Assembly (NCBI RefSeq): GCF_027887165.1
Contig: NC_077231.1
Coordinates: 127,216,487 to 127,280,486 of the forward strand
Reading direction: 5' to 3'
Origin: Monodelphis domestica
Taxonomy: Eukaryota; Chordata; Mammalia; Didelphimorphia; Didelphidae
Length of the DNA: 64,000 nucleotides
Position 1 is the first letter of the stretch; every line of letters starts with the position of its first letter. Of the stretch, positions 1 through 11,099 are shown piece after piece. Under the pieces are notes generated by a model. The model worked only from the letters and a program-made list of their open reading frames with translations. It had not been told where the DNA came from and did no database searches. The position numbers and the translations under genes were made by a program.

Positions 1-291
1 TGGAATTTCTCTATCACTTACTACTGGGTTTTGCTCACAGTGTATAGAAAAACTAATGATTTATGTGAATTAATTTTATATCCTGCAACTTTGATGAAGT
101 CATTAATTGTCTCAACTAGTATTTTTAGCTGATTCTTTAGGGTTTTCTAAATATACCATTGTGTCATCTGTATAGAGTGATGATTTTATTTCCTTGTTTC
201 CAATTTTCATTCATTCATTTTTCTTATTGCTCTATCTATGGGTCTAATTTTATTATCAATTTTGAATAACAATTCCTGTTGAATGTTTTAC
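1..291 (-). mobile_element. L1 ORF2 reverse-transcriptase fragment, cut by window edge
   Basis: Read on the minus strand this translates to L1 ORF2 around the polymerase active site: LYTDDTMVYLENPKESAK, then after one frameshift ILVETINDFIKVAGYKINSHKS and LVFLYT. The catalytic box is YTDD where L1 normally has F/YADD. The piece starts inside the RT domain and runs off the left edge, so its 3' end lies outside. The frameshift and in-frame stops near the edge show it is dead. Confidence 0.85.
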
Positions 292-293
292 AG

Positions 294-335
294 AAATATA
301 TATATGTGTGTATGTGTGTGTGTGTGTGTGTATAA
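294..335. repeat. (TA)n/(TG)n microsatellite
   Basis: Alternating TA followed by TG dinucleotides, at the 5' boundary of the preceding L1 fragment. Confidence 0.8.
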
Positions 336-384
336 CTTGCTTTTTTTCTTTGTAGCATTACAAATTATATTATAATACAGTTAT

Positions 385-632
385 AGAAAATCAACATTCA
401 CTACCTCAATGAGTCATTGCATTTTAAAGTTAGAAAGGATTTCAACAGCCATATATTACAGCTCACTCAAGATTTTCTTGAAGTCCTCTAATAAGGAGAG
501 TTCACTACTTTCTAAAGCAGTTCATCACACATTTAGATGACTCTAATTATTAGGAAGATTTTTCCTTATATCATTTCTATATCTTTGAAACTTTAACCTA
601 TTGTTCCCAGTTCTACTCTATAGTGCCAAAAA
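385..632 (-). mobile_element. L3/CR1 LINE 3' end
   Basis: The stretch resembles the L3 3' end in reverse: 'ctctaattattaggaagatt', 'ttccttatatc' and a 'ctattgttcccagttctact' segment in the usual order. It is old and diverged. The family call rests on remembered consensus, not an alignment. Confidence 0.6.
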
Positions 633-644
633 AAAAAGCAAGTT

Positions 645-1060
645 AACTCAACAATCATTTATTAAACACTTATTACATGCCAGTCACTTTTTAAAGGTAA
701 GTATCCTTCCTTCCTTTCTTCCCTGCTTTTTTCTCTTTCCACTTCTTTGTCTTTCTCTTTCTCCATAAAAAAGAAAGGAAGGAAGGAAGGAAAGAAAGGA
801 GGAAGGAAAAAGGAAGAGAAGAAAGAAGAGAATGAAAGAAACATAACATAACATAATATTTCCTGAACTAAATACCTGACATTTTAATAGTGGAAGCAAA
901 ATGAAAACAAATATGTACAAAGTAAAATGGAGGCGATTTCAGACCAAAGATATTGGGACTGAAGGGGATCAGGAAAAATCTTATAGATTTGAGATGGGGC
1001 TTGAAAGAAGCCTAGGAAGTGTTATGATGGAGATTCTCTAGAGGTTATATCTTAAATTTA
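645..1060 (-). mobile_element. L2 LINE 3' fragment split by a purine tract
   Basis: 'aacaatcatttattaaacac' at the left edge is the typical L2 3' end in reverse. The copy resumes after the purine-rich tract with 'gtacaaagtaaaatggaggc' and 'gatggggcttgaaagaagcc', in L2 order. The simple-sequence expansion therefore lies inside the L2 copy. 1061-1328 shows nothing I can assign. Confidence 0.55.
700..838. repeat. Pyrimidine-to-purine low-complexity tract (TTCC/GGAA, GAAA)
   Basis: The plus strand switches from a C/T-only run (about 702-762) to an A/G-only run (about 768-838), giving a loose inverted purine/pyrimidine arrangement. Open frames across it are artefacts of composition. Confidence 0.85.
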
Positions 1061-1328
1061 TAATAATTATTAAACTGCAAAAAGTGAGCAAGAGAAAAAC
1101 ATGAGATGTGTGACTGGTCACCTTCTCTGTGAGCAGACTGAGCCAGACCAGTCATACCCTCTTGAGTCCCTGATTGCAGGAATAAAGAAAGACTGATTCC
1201 CTGTCCCCACTGTCAATTTATGCTCTTTCTGATGTTCCTTTTCCCAAGTCTCTATAATTGAATGACTCAGACCTCAATCAAGTCAAGACACAGGTCTTCC
1301 AGATGCTAGGAGTAACCATGGGTGTTTA

Positions 1329-1343
1329 GAATGACTGCATAGT
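1329..1343. repeat. Candidate L1 target-site duplication, left copy
   Basis: gaatgactgcatagt here against gaatagttgcacagt at 2927-2941. All four differences are transitions, as expected for an old duplication decaying by CpG and ordinary transition mutation. It sits exactly at the 5' truncation point of the L1. Confidence 0.6.
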
Positions 1344-2926
1344 AACTATACTATAAAGCAGTGGTCATCAAAACAATTTGGTACTGGCTAAGAGACAGAA
1401 AGGAGGATCAGTGGAGTAGACTTGGGGTAAGTGACTTCAGCAAGAGAGTCTATGACAAACCCAAGGACCCCAGCTTTTGGGACAAAAATCCACTATTTGA
1501 TAAAAACTTTTGGGAAAATTGGAAGACAGCCTGGGAGAGATTAGGTTTGGATCAACATCTCACACCCTACACCAAGATAGATTCAGAATGGGAGATTGAC
1601 TTGTATATAAAGTAGGAAACTATAAGCAAACTAGGTGAACACAGAGTAGTATACTTGTCAGATCTTTGAGAAAGAAAAGACTTTAAAACCAAGCAAGAGC
1701 TAGAAAAATCACAAAATGTAAAATCAATAATTTTGATTACATCAAATTAAAAAGTTTTTTGTAAAAACAAAACCAATGCAACCAAAATTAGAAGGGAAGC
1801 AACCAAGTGGGAAACAATCTTCATAACAAAAACCTCTGACAAAGGTCTAATTACTCAAATTTATAAAGAACTAAACCAATTGAACATTAACTCAAGCCAT
1901 TCTCTGATTGATAAATGGGCAAGGGACATGAATAGGCAATTTTCAGTTAAAGAAATCAAAACTATTAATAAGCACATGAAAAAGTGTTCTAAATCTCTTA
2001 TAATCAGAGAGATGCAAATCAAAATAACTCTGCAGTATCACCTCATACCTAGAAGATTGGCTAACATGAAAGCAAAGGAAAGTAGTGAATGCTGGAGGGG
2101 ATGTGGCAAAGTTGGGACATTAATTCATTTCTGGTAGAGTTGTGAATTAATCAACCATTCTGGAGTGCAATTTGAAACTATGCCCAAAGGGTGATAAAAG
2201 ACTGTCTGCCCTTTGATCCAGCCATAGCACTGTTGGGTTTGTACCCCAAAGAGATAATAAGGAAAAACGACTTGTACAAGAATATTCATAGCTGTGCTCT
2301 TGTGGTGGCAAAAAATGGAAAATGAGGGGGGTGCCCTTCAATTGGGGAATAGCCAAATAAATTGTGGTATATGTTGATAATGGAATACTATTGTGCTCAA
2401 AAGAATAATAAACTGGAGGAATTCCAAGTGAACTGGAATGACCTCCAGGAATTGATGCAGAGTGAAAGGAGCAGAACCAGGAAAACATTATACACAGAAA
2501 ATGATACACTGTGGTACAATCAAACGTAATGGACGTCACCATTAGTGGTAATGCAGTGATCCCAAACAACTTGGAGGGATCTACAAGAAAAAACACTATT
2601 CACATTCAGAGGAAAAACTGTGGGAGCAGAATCCCTGAAGAAAAACAACTGCTTGAATACATGGATCGAGGGGGTATTGTTGGGGATGTAGATAAATGAA
2701 CATCCTAATGTTATAAACATTAATGAACATCTAAATTAACATCCTAATGCACATACCAACAACATGGAAACAGGTTTTGATCAAGGACACATGTAATACC
2801 CAATGAAATTGCACATCAGCTACAGGAAGGGTAGGGGAAAGAGGGAAAAAAATATGATTCTTGTAACCAAGAAACAATGTTCTAAATTGACTAAATAAAT
2901 TAATTTAAATAAAAAAAAACAAAAAA
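1344..2926 (+). mobile_element. 5'-truncated L1: ORF2 C-terminus, 3' UTR and A-rich tail
   Basis: Translated pieces match the L1 ORF2 C-terminal third in order: KAVVIKTIWYWLRDRKEDQW, LGLDQHLTPYTKI, then [29 protein letters not shown] and CWRGCGKVGTLIHFW. Nucleotide text for the remaining ORF2 end and 3' UTR follows, ending in an A-rich tail near 2909-2926. It is interrupted by stops and frameshifts. The ends carry a candidate target-site duplication (1329-1343 and 2927-2941, 11 of 15 identical). Confidence 0.92.
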
Positions 2927-2941
2927 GAATAGTTGCACAGT
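2927..2941. repeat. Candidate L1 target-site duplication, right copy
   Basis: Directly follows the A-rich tail of the L1 and matches 1329-1343 at 11 of 15 positions. Confidence 0.6.
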
Positions 2942-2984
2942 GCATGTCTACTTTTCCATGTGACATTATTTTTCACAGCAAGGT

Positions 2985-3720
2985 GTGACAGAGGCTGGCA
3001 CTAGAGAAAAAGTACCAGGCTGTGAGTGTGTGAAACTGATCACATTGACAGGGGAGGGGCCCCTGGAGTTTGGAATCTGGAGAAGAAGACCCTGGCTGGT
3101 AGAGAAGTTGTTATCGAAGTCTTGAAAAGCCAAAGGGAGAGAGTGAAAAAAAAGACTTTCTCCTGAGGGTTACCCACTCTTCCTCCTGGTGACTGGAAAT
3201 CCTTACCCCCAACATTTCCCAATTGAAGGGACTTTCTGAAGAGAAACCTGAGCAGACTTTACCTCAGCTCCTGTTGACCAGGAGTGAATCAACCTGACTT
3301 TCTCTCAGGGGGCTCAGGCTGTCAAGACCTGAGTTTCCCCCAAATTTGAGGAGGGAGGAAAAGGGTTTTAGATAGAGACAGGAACCCCCTTTTCCCCACT
3401 TCCCTTTACCATCCTTCTGTGTTAGTTATTCCTTTGTATTACCTTGATTGAGTTGACATTAAAATAGTTGAGTGTGAGTGAACAGATCAAGGGGAGACCC
3501 TTTGGTCTTGAGTAGTGGAGTGGGGACAAGAGAAAATCAGGGAGAGCAGAAGGGGGAAAATTTTCAAACCCCCTCTCCTCTCTCTGAGCCAACCTTAAAC
3601 ATCAGCTGTCTACCCTGAACCCCACTTTTGTGAAGGGGGGTTCTCCTCTCTTTCCCCCCTCTCTATACTGAAAGACTTAACCCCTCTGTGTTATAATTAC
3701 CCACTCCACCCTCATAATAC
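2985..3720 (+). mobile_element. Fossil LTR-like block (family not named)
   Basis: A repeat-like block of mixed C-rich and G-rich sequence beginning near 'tgtgacagaggctggc'. It carries a polyadenylation-type region ('gttagttattcctttgtatt', 'gacattaaaatag') and C-rich runs typical of marsupial endogenous-retrovirus LTRs. There is no coding content and no second copy in the window, so the ends and orientation are guesses. It may be a solo LTR. 3720-3940 is unassigned. Confidence 0.35.
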
Positions 3721-3939
3721 AAAAGTAGCTAGTGAAGTGGCTTCATTACCTAAGACAAATCCTGGTTTATAGATAGAACAATAACTTGGCTCCAGCATAC
3801 TCATTCTTACCAAAGACAAAAGATGTAGACAAAAGGAGGGAGGACTCCACTCAGGGCCTCCACTTGGGGGAAGTTACAGTTTGAGCTTCAGCCTTAAAAT
3901 CAAAAAAATTTTAAGCCTTAAAATCAAAAGGTTGTTTTG

Positions 3940-4300
3940 TGGGGTCAGAAAGAGGTACAGATTAATGTTAACTTTCCATGGAAGACAGTAGGTAGGGATG
4001 CAGAAAGAGAGATTTCCAGGCATAGGGGACAGCCAGCAAAAATACATTTATTCAAGAAATAGAGAGTCTTGTATAATTTTCTGGAAGAGTAGACTTTAAA
4101 ATAGTTGCTGACTGTATTTATTTTAGCCATTGCAATTTAAATAGGAAGCAATGAGGAATTTTTAACTCAAAGTCAGAGTTATGGCTCCAATAGAGAACCT
4201 GTAATTGGTAAGAAAATAGAAGGATAGAGGGGCAAAACAGAAGTGAAAAGGGGCAGATTTAAGCCTGAAGACAAACTGGGGTGCTTTGTTCTACATTGTC
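3940..4300 (-). mobile_element. L2 LINE fragment
   Basis: 'gagatttccaggcatagggg' plus 'acagccagcaaaaatac' matches the L2 3' region in reverse, followed by diverged L2-like text ('ggaagcaatgaggaattttt'). 4300-4925 contains nothing I recognise; the short open frames in it are not gene-like. Confidence 0.5.
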
Positions 4301-4927
4301 TGGGGGACCAGAAATCTCTTTCTGAATGTAAAACATCAATTCCAGCAAAAGTTCACAGAAACAGATAGACTACTTTAAAGCAGAAAATATAATAAGGATT
4401 TTTCCTTTACTTGATGACTGAGTGTATTGTGACACTTGATTTTTCCAAGAGAGTTGTAGTAGGAAAAAAATCATGGAATTTCAGCTAAAAGAACAAAGAC
4501 AGACAATTTTAAGGACATTAGTAAAAATTGAAAAATGGAAACTTCCCATAGGAGTGCTAAGCAGATGGACCTGGCAAGAGCTATCTTCTATGAAACCACC
4601 ATTGAGCAGTGGTTATCTGAGATCAACTGGGGTAAATGACAGTTTTTTGTATATTCACTAGAGCCCCCAAAAGACTACATATTCATAAGGGACTCCATGC
4701 CAAATGAAATGGGCCCAAAAGGAACAGTGTGATAGCACTAGTGAGACCAGCAGTGTCAGAGAAGGAAATTGGCCCTCTATGATTATGCTATAACTACATG
4801 TACTCCCCATGTATGTAGCCCTCCACTTGCGCTCATTATGTATCTTTAGTCTTATCACTCTTGGTAAGTGAACAATAAATTCAACTGATTCAATTTTCAA
4901 TCAATTCAAATTTGAATCAATAGTCAA

Positions 4928-5050
4928 TCAATTTATTAATAACTTAAAATATGCCAGGTAACACACAAGGTTGTAGAGATAGAAAGAATTAGAAATAATC
5001 CATATTCTCAGGGCATTTATAGGTTTAGGCTATTTGAGAAGAAAAGGCCA
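4928..5050 (-). mobile_element. L2 LINE 3' end
   Basis: 'caatcaatttattaataact', then 'atgccaggtaacacacaagg' and 'tctcagggcatttatagg': the usual order of the L2 3' end on the minus strand. Short and diverged. Confidence 0.55.
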
Positions 5051-5084
5051 ATAGAATCTCACTGTATACTCCCTTCCAATCTGA

Positions 5085-5205
5085 TTATTATTATATTATT
5101 AATATCACATAATATTAAATATTATTATAAAAATATTATTAAATATTAAATTATATTATTACATATATTAGATATGTTGTGCTTTCTAAAATATCTATAG
5201 TATGG
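5085..5205. repeat. (ATT)n AT-rich low-complexity tract
   Basis: Imperfect ATT/ATATT repeats with almost no G or C for about 120 bp. Confidence 0.75.
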
Positions 5206-5237
5206 GGAGAAAGTTTATGGATTTTAAAATAAAAAAA

Positions 5238-5485
5238 AATGGGACTAGCATTTATATAGTGCCTACAAAGTGCCAGGCTTTGTGCTATGAGCAATTTACA
5301 AATTATCACATTTATCTTCAAAAATAAGCTAGGTTATCTTTATATAACAGATGAGGAAACTGAAGCAAATGGTAGTTAATTGATTTGCTCAGGGTCACAC
5401 AGCTAGTAAATATCTGGGGCTGGATTTTAACTCAGGTCTTCCTGACTCTAGACCCAGACACTGAGTCCACCTAGCTGCTTCAACA
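5238..5485 (-). mobile_element. MIR-type SINE
   Basis: Reverse MIR in full order: 'gcatttatatagtgcctaca', 'gatgaggaaactgaagcaaa', 'gctcagggtcacacagctag', and a tRNA-like head ending 'gtccacctagctgctt'. Close to full length. 5486-5820 shows nothing I can name. Confidence 0.85.
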
Positions 5486-5837
5486 TGTGAGAAGCCAATC
5501 TTCCTATGAGAAAGGGTTAATATTCCCATTTAAGGCCTCCAGGAGAAGCCAGAAATAAGAGCTAGAGAGGCCCTCCACAACCGTGTGTGCAATGGAACCA
5601 TTCCTGACAAATGTCAGCAGTCACTACAGGACTCAAATATCAAAACTGTGTAAAGACCCTGTAAAATGGGAAGGAAATCTAATAGACCCTAGTGGACTCT
5701 GGATTCCTAGAGACCAGTCGGGACCACATGGATAAGGGCAGTAGAATAATAATACAGGAAAGAAAAATTGGTTCTGTAGTATCAAAGATATAAGTGGAGT
5801 CTTTCTGAGGTGTTAAAATTAATTGTGGTTGGACTCT

Positions 5838-5892
5838 GAATATATATAAAATATATATATATAAATATATATATGTATATATATATATATTA
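5838..5892. repeat. (TA)n microsatellite inside the LTR
   Basis: About 55 bp of TA-rich repeat. The sister LTR has only a short 'ctctataaatattc' at the same place, so this tract is an expansion. Confidence 0.85.
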
Positions 5893-5997
5893 GGTGGTCA
5901 CCAGGGATTTAATTTCTAAATCCCAAAATGAATTACTAAAGTAAATGGAATTTATGTAGTTTATTAACAATATTTATAATAGAAGGAAGATATTAAG

Positions 5998-6243
<246 letters not shown>

Positions 6244-7409
6244 AAACTCTGGCTTCTTATACCAGTTAGAATTTCTAAGTCCCAGCCAGGAGAAAAGAGT
6301 CTCAAGAAGATGGGCCTTACCTGGAGTCTTCATGCCTCCAGAAAAGCAGGGTCACTAAGTCAGCTTTTCATTCACCAAGGGTGATAGTCTAAAAAGAAGT
6401 CTGGGTGTTGTTCTTTCAGTCGCTCCTCCATCCTTCACTCCAAGCCCGGGTAACTCACTGTCCTCTTCAGTCTTTTTTTCCTCTACTTAAAGACCCTTTT
6501 TTCTTGTGTCACCTCCTCTAAATTTTCATGTCTATCAATCACAGCAGATGTTTTTCTCCAGGACTGCCCATTCTTTAGTTTTCACCTTCTTTGGTTAGAT
6601 TATATCTTTTTGGGTTACTTAACACTTTTTTTTGTTAAATTCACCTTTTGTAGTTACTTAACACCTTTTTGTGATTAATTCACCTTTTGTAGTTAGTTAA
6701 TACCTTTTTGTAGTCAAACATCTAAAAATAGATTGTAGCTTACAATTCTAGTTTCACTATAAAGGAAGAGCTAAGTATCTTCATTGTTACAATCAGGAGA
6801 TAGCTAAATTCAATCTTCACAGAGGGTATCTGAATCACACATATTCCTTATACACCCCTTTCCAAGCATTCCCCATGTCCCCTATTACTACTGAAGTGAA
6901 GGTTTATTGGGGAAATATTTTATTTCTATCTTCCCCTCTTACTATACTATTTCATTAAGTGTTTACTTTGCCACAAGAACAGGTAAACACATTAGTAGGT
7001 GTTTGTAATAGCTTTGAGTGGCTGTGGACCCAAAGAGTAGGGTCCTTTTCTAGTCTCCTTTGTATAAATTGGGGGTCTGCAGATGCTACATTAACTTTAT
7101 ATCATTACTATAAATTCTCTGGCTTTGACCTTTTCTTTTGATCTTCAAAGTAAAGTAATTCCTTTCTACCCTGGTCCTTGGTTGCCACATATGTTTTTTT
7201 TTTCCTTAATGAAAGAATTAATGTTAATTTTGAAAATTCTCTTTAATCAAGTAAAAATCTCCCATCATAGATGCCAGAAATAAAGGCATGTGGAGCACTT
7301 AAATATAATAGCAAGAACACTGGACCAGGGGGAAAGGATTCTTGTCTTGGCTCTGTTACAAACCAACTTTTTGACCCTGAGAACTTTAAATCTAATAATA
7401 ATAGCTAAT

Positions 7410-7965
7410 TTGTTCAAAAATATTTATAAGGGCTCTTTTATTGATAACGAAGAATTGGAAATTGAGGGAATGTTCACCATTTGGGAAATGACTGAATAAT
7501 TTGTGGGATATGGTAATGGAATACTATTGTGCTATAAGGAATTATAAGGGGGAAGGTTTAAAAAAACCGAGATTTTAATGAAATGATGCAAAATGAAAGG
7601 GTCAGAACCAGGAGAACATTTTACACAATAACAGCCATATTGTAAGATGTAAGGATGAAAACTGTGAAAGACAACTACTTTGATAGACAATAAGACAAGA
7701 GCCCTCCAAAGACTCATGCTGAAAAAATGCTATCTCCCCTAAGGCAGAACCAATGAACTGAGTTCAGAATGAAACATTTTTTCACTTTATTTTCCTCACT
7801 TTCTTTTTTGCAATATGAGTAATACAGAAATGTATTTTGTAGGTTTTCACGTGTATAATGGATATTATATTGCTTGTCTTTCAGTGAGTGGGGGAGAGAC
7901 TGGATAGAGAAATGGAATTTGGAACTCAAAAACAAAAAAATTAATGTTAAAAATAAATAAAATAT
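7410..7965 (+). mobile_element. L1 3' end
   Basis: Diverged L1 end: 'aattggaaattgagggaatg', 'gtaatggaatactattgtgc', 'gtcagaaccaggagaacatt', then a 3' UTR and an A-rich end near 7940-7965. 6822-7409 is unassigned apart from AT-rich text. Confidence 0.8.
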
Positions 7966-7974
7966 TATAATAAT

Positions 7975-8228
7975 AGTAGCCAGCATTTATATAGGACCTA
8001 TTATAGTCTAGGGTCTGGGCTAATCATTTTCTTTGCAATATTTTCTCATTTAAGACTCACAACAACCTCTAGAGTTAAGTTTTATACCTGTGGTCAATTG
8101 AGGTAAACAGAGATTAAATTACTTGTTCAAGGTCACATATCTACTTTGAGGTCAAATTTGTTGGAAAGTCTTTCTGATACTAGAACCAGACCAGCACTCT
8201 ATTCACGGAACCACCTAGTTGTCCCATT
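7975..8228 (-). mobile_element. MIR-type SINE
   Basis: 'agcatttatataggacctat', 'caacaacctctagagtta', 'gttcaaggtcacatatctac' and 'accacctagttgtccc' in reverse MIR order. It begins directly after the L1 tail. 8229-9285 has no element I recognise; it holds a 14-bp perfect palindrome at 8955-8968 (gctggtcgaccagc). Confidence 0.75.
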
Positions 8229-9287
8229 TAGGGATTTATTTCCTTTTTGGTAAAATAAAATGAGTGAAACAAGGCTACATAAAATGTGATCTGTAAACTT
8301 ATGTTTTGTTTTGCCGTTGTCCTAATAAGAGTCTTTAATTGAGGTAGGAAGATTAATCTGGGAAGACACATAGAACCTTGGTCCTAAGACTTCCTTAAAT
8401 TTTTTAAAAAAATATATTTTAATAACTATATTTCAATATAAATGATTTCCTTATAATCTTATGCATTTCATTTTACTTATTTAAAGCTACTATGCTGAGA
8501 AGAGGTTCATAGGTTTTATAAAAGGCCCCAAAGTGTCTGACATGAAAAACTTTAAGACCCCCAATCTACTTGATAGTTTAGTTCTGCTCCAACTCCAAAG
8601 TTCTACGTTCTGACCTTGGATTTATTTAAATAGTCTCCCCCCAATGAAAAAAGTTCACTCTGTATAGGAGCAATAAATATCATTTTATTTAAGAAGGCCA
8701 ATGAAAAGTCATCAGCTGCAGAATATAATTGATGATGACAAGTATAAGAGATGTAAAAGATATTATCAAGGACTTTTTTTTTTTACTATCAATGTTGAAG
8801 AACTAGTATTGTAGGAAAAAGTGAGGGAGAATAGACATTTAGAGTGTTGCACTGATAGGAAATATTTTCAAAATCTAGAGGGAGTCCTCAAAGCATATAA
8901 AAAGGCATGATTCCCACTCATTGAAATACTTACAATAAAATGACATGAAAGGGGGCTGGTCGACCAGCTGGAAGAGCTTGTTCAAGTGTAACACAAGTAT
9001 AACATCTGCACAAGATTCCAGGTAGTTGATTCTCCAAGCTCAAGCTGCAGCTCCTCACTTCCAGAGCATAGGTATGAAGGCTTGTAGGCCCCAGTTGTGA
9101 GTAATTTGGTCTCTATGAACTAAATATACTCACACCATGGGGTTTCTTCTCTCCCCCTCAATTGTTCCAATCTAATTTTTTAAAATCTAATTAAAATCTA
9201 ATTTAATCCAATTTTAATCCAATCTAGATATATTTTAATTACATCAAAATTTATATTTTAATTGACTTTTGTTGGCCCTTATTCCAT

Positions 9288-9486
9288 AGAATTTTAAAAA
9301 ATCCTTACCTTCCATCTTAGCATCAAGACTGTGTAATGATTCCAAGGAAAAAGAGCAGTGAGGGCTAAGCAAATGGCTTGCCCAGGGTCACACAGATGGG
9401 AAGTGTCTGAGGCTGGCTTTGAACCAGGACCTCCCTTCTCTAAGCCTGGTCCCCAATACACTGAATCACATAGCTGCCCTCTCCAT
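9288..9486 (-). mobile_element. WSINE-like tRNA-derived SINE
   Basis: 'tccttaccttccatcttagc' at the tail, then 'ttgcccagggtcacacagat', 'aagtgtctgaggctggcttt' and 'cacatagctgccct' at the head: the marsupial tRNA-derived SINE in reverse, nearly full length. 9487-10070 is unassigned. Confidence 0.75.
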
Positions 9487-10071
9487 GGAATGTTGATCTT
9501 TCCCAAATTGATTGTTAGGATCAAATGATCCTAAAGGATTTCTCATTCAAATATTCAAATAAAGGAGTCAGAGGACCTGAGTTTCAATGCTGATTCATTG
9601 TGGTTCATTCTTTTGGTCTGAGCCCCCTCCTCATGCAGGACAATATGGGACTATGTCTTGAGCTACAGAAAAGAGATTCTGCTCTCCACTCCCCTACTGA
9701 AGGATAAGTAGTGGTAATGCTTAAGAGAATATGCTCAATATTCCTAATATTTTGGAATGCCAAGTAGCCTGCCTCCTGAAGCATCATACCCTAGAGTTCA
9801 CCTTGGCAATTTATCCAAGAAGGCAATGTTGTCCCTGGAAAGGGCTGATAGTCACTAAGTACAAATTGAGATGGGTTGAATGGGATAGTGGTGGGACAAA
9901 GAACCCTTCTGAACACTTGCCTTGGGACCATGAGACCAAGAATCTCTTGGTATAAATGATTTATAGCATAGTTGCCTCAGGGTTGGCTTTAAAGAGTCCA
10001 ATGTAAGAAAAGAAGGAAGAAGTTGAAAGTTTGGGCAAACACAAGTTGTTATTGGTTACTCAAGTTAATCT

Positions 10072-10260
10072 AAAGGCAATTTGGTACAGTGGGAAAATAG
10101 TGCCCTTGATGTCAGAGGAACTGGGTTTAAATCCTGCCTCTGTCACTACTTGTTAGTTGTGTGACCTTGGACAAATCTCTTCACTTTTCTGAGACTCAGT
10201 TTCCCCATCAATCAGAAAGAAGGAGTTGAAGGTCTTTTCCTTTCTAATTCTAAAAGCTAG
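10072..10260 (+). mobile_element. THER1/MIR-type SINE
   Basis: Forward order: 'ggtacagtgggaaaatagtg', 'ctgggtttaaatcctgcctc', 'gttgtgtgaccttggacaaa' and 'gactcagtttccccatcaat'. It keeps a tRNA-like head and a conserved core. Confidence 0.8.
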
Positions 10261-10559
10261 GTCTTTAGGGTATGTCTTAAGTCAAGGGTTAGGGACTCTA
10301 AAAACTCTTAAGAAATGAATCCAATAACAAGAACTCTTGAGTAGTTTGTAATGATCATTGCCTCAACATAGCTCTGATTCCTCTTGAAGATGTAGCATAG
10401 TCCCTGCATTAGATGAATATATGTGAAGATATATCATAACAGAGCCAGATTCTTCCTTGGGAACTTAAAAGGAGTCAAACTTTTGTCTATGCTGTCATCT
10501 ATTTCTAGAATGAATTTTCTCTCCATTTCCAGTTTTAAAGTCCCTTTTTTCTTTTATTG

Positions 10560-10850
10560 TGAGAGTACCTTCCCAAGAAGCATTCCTGATCCTCATCTAT
10601 ATTCTCTAAATTAAAAATGAACCCTTTCTCCTTTAATTTCTCATAGCACTATCCCTACACTCCTTTCCCTCCCCCTTTTCATATCTCCAGCTCTTGTTTA
10701 TGCACCTCCACCCTGTTTGTTCTATATGAAATTGTAAGTTCTTGAAGAGCAAGGCCTGAGTCATATTTATCTGAGTGCCTCCAGCTCTGGTTACAGTGCT
10801 TTGTACTTAGATGCTTAATGAATGTCTGTGGAATTAAATGAAGTCATTTG
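10560..10850 (+). mobile_element. L2 LINE 3' end
   Basis: 'gaagcattcctgatcctcat', 'gttcttgaagagcaaggcct', 'cagtgctttgtacttagatg' and 'cttaatgaatgtctgtggaa' follow the L2 3' UTR order on the plus strand. Confidence 0.65.
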
Positions 10851-11099
10851 CTGACACAACTCATTCTCCAGGGAGAGGTCTTGGCTGTTGCTTTTCATCT
10901 TGTCTATCCCTGCCTCAATACTCTCAGATTTTCTAATTCTGACCCATTCTGTTGACCAGTACCTGTTTATCCCTTTAACTACCCAGTATTGGTTTCTCCA
11001 CTTTGGTCAATGTGCCTTTTCTAATAAAGTGTCTTAGTTCCTGTGTCTGCTTCATTTAGATCCCTGATGCATCCTTACTGTGATCTTAGATCCAATTTC

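Noticed and set aside
2147-2596. 149-codon minus-strand open frame
   Set aside because: It is antisense to the L1 3' end, whose sense strand gives clear L1 ORF2 residues.
8955-8968. 14-bp palindrome gctggtcgaccagc as an operator-like site
   Set aside because: A single short palindrome in unassigned intergenic DNA, with no neighbour to regulate and no known motif.
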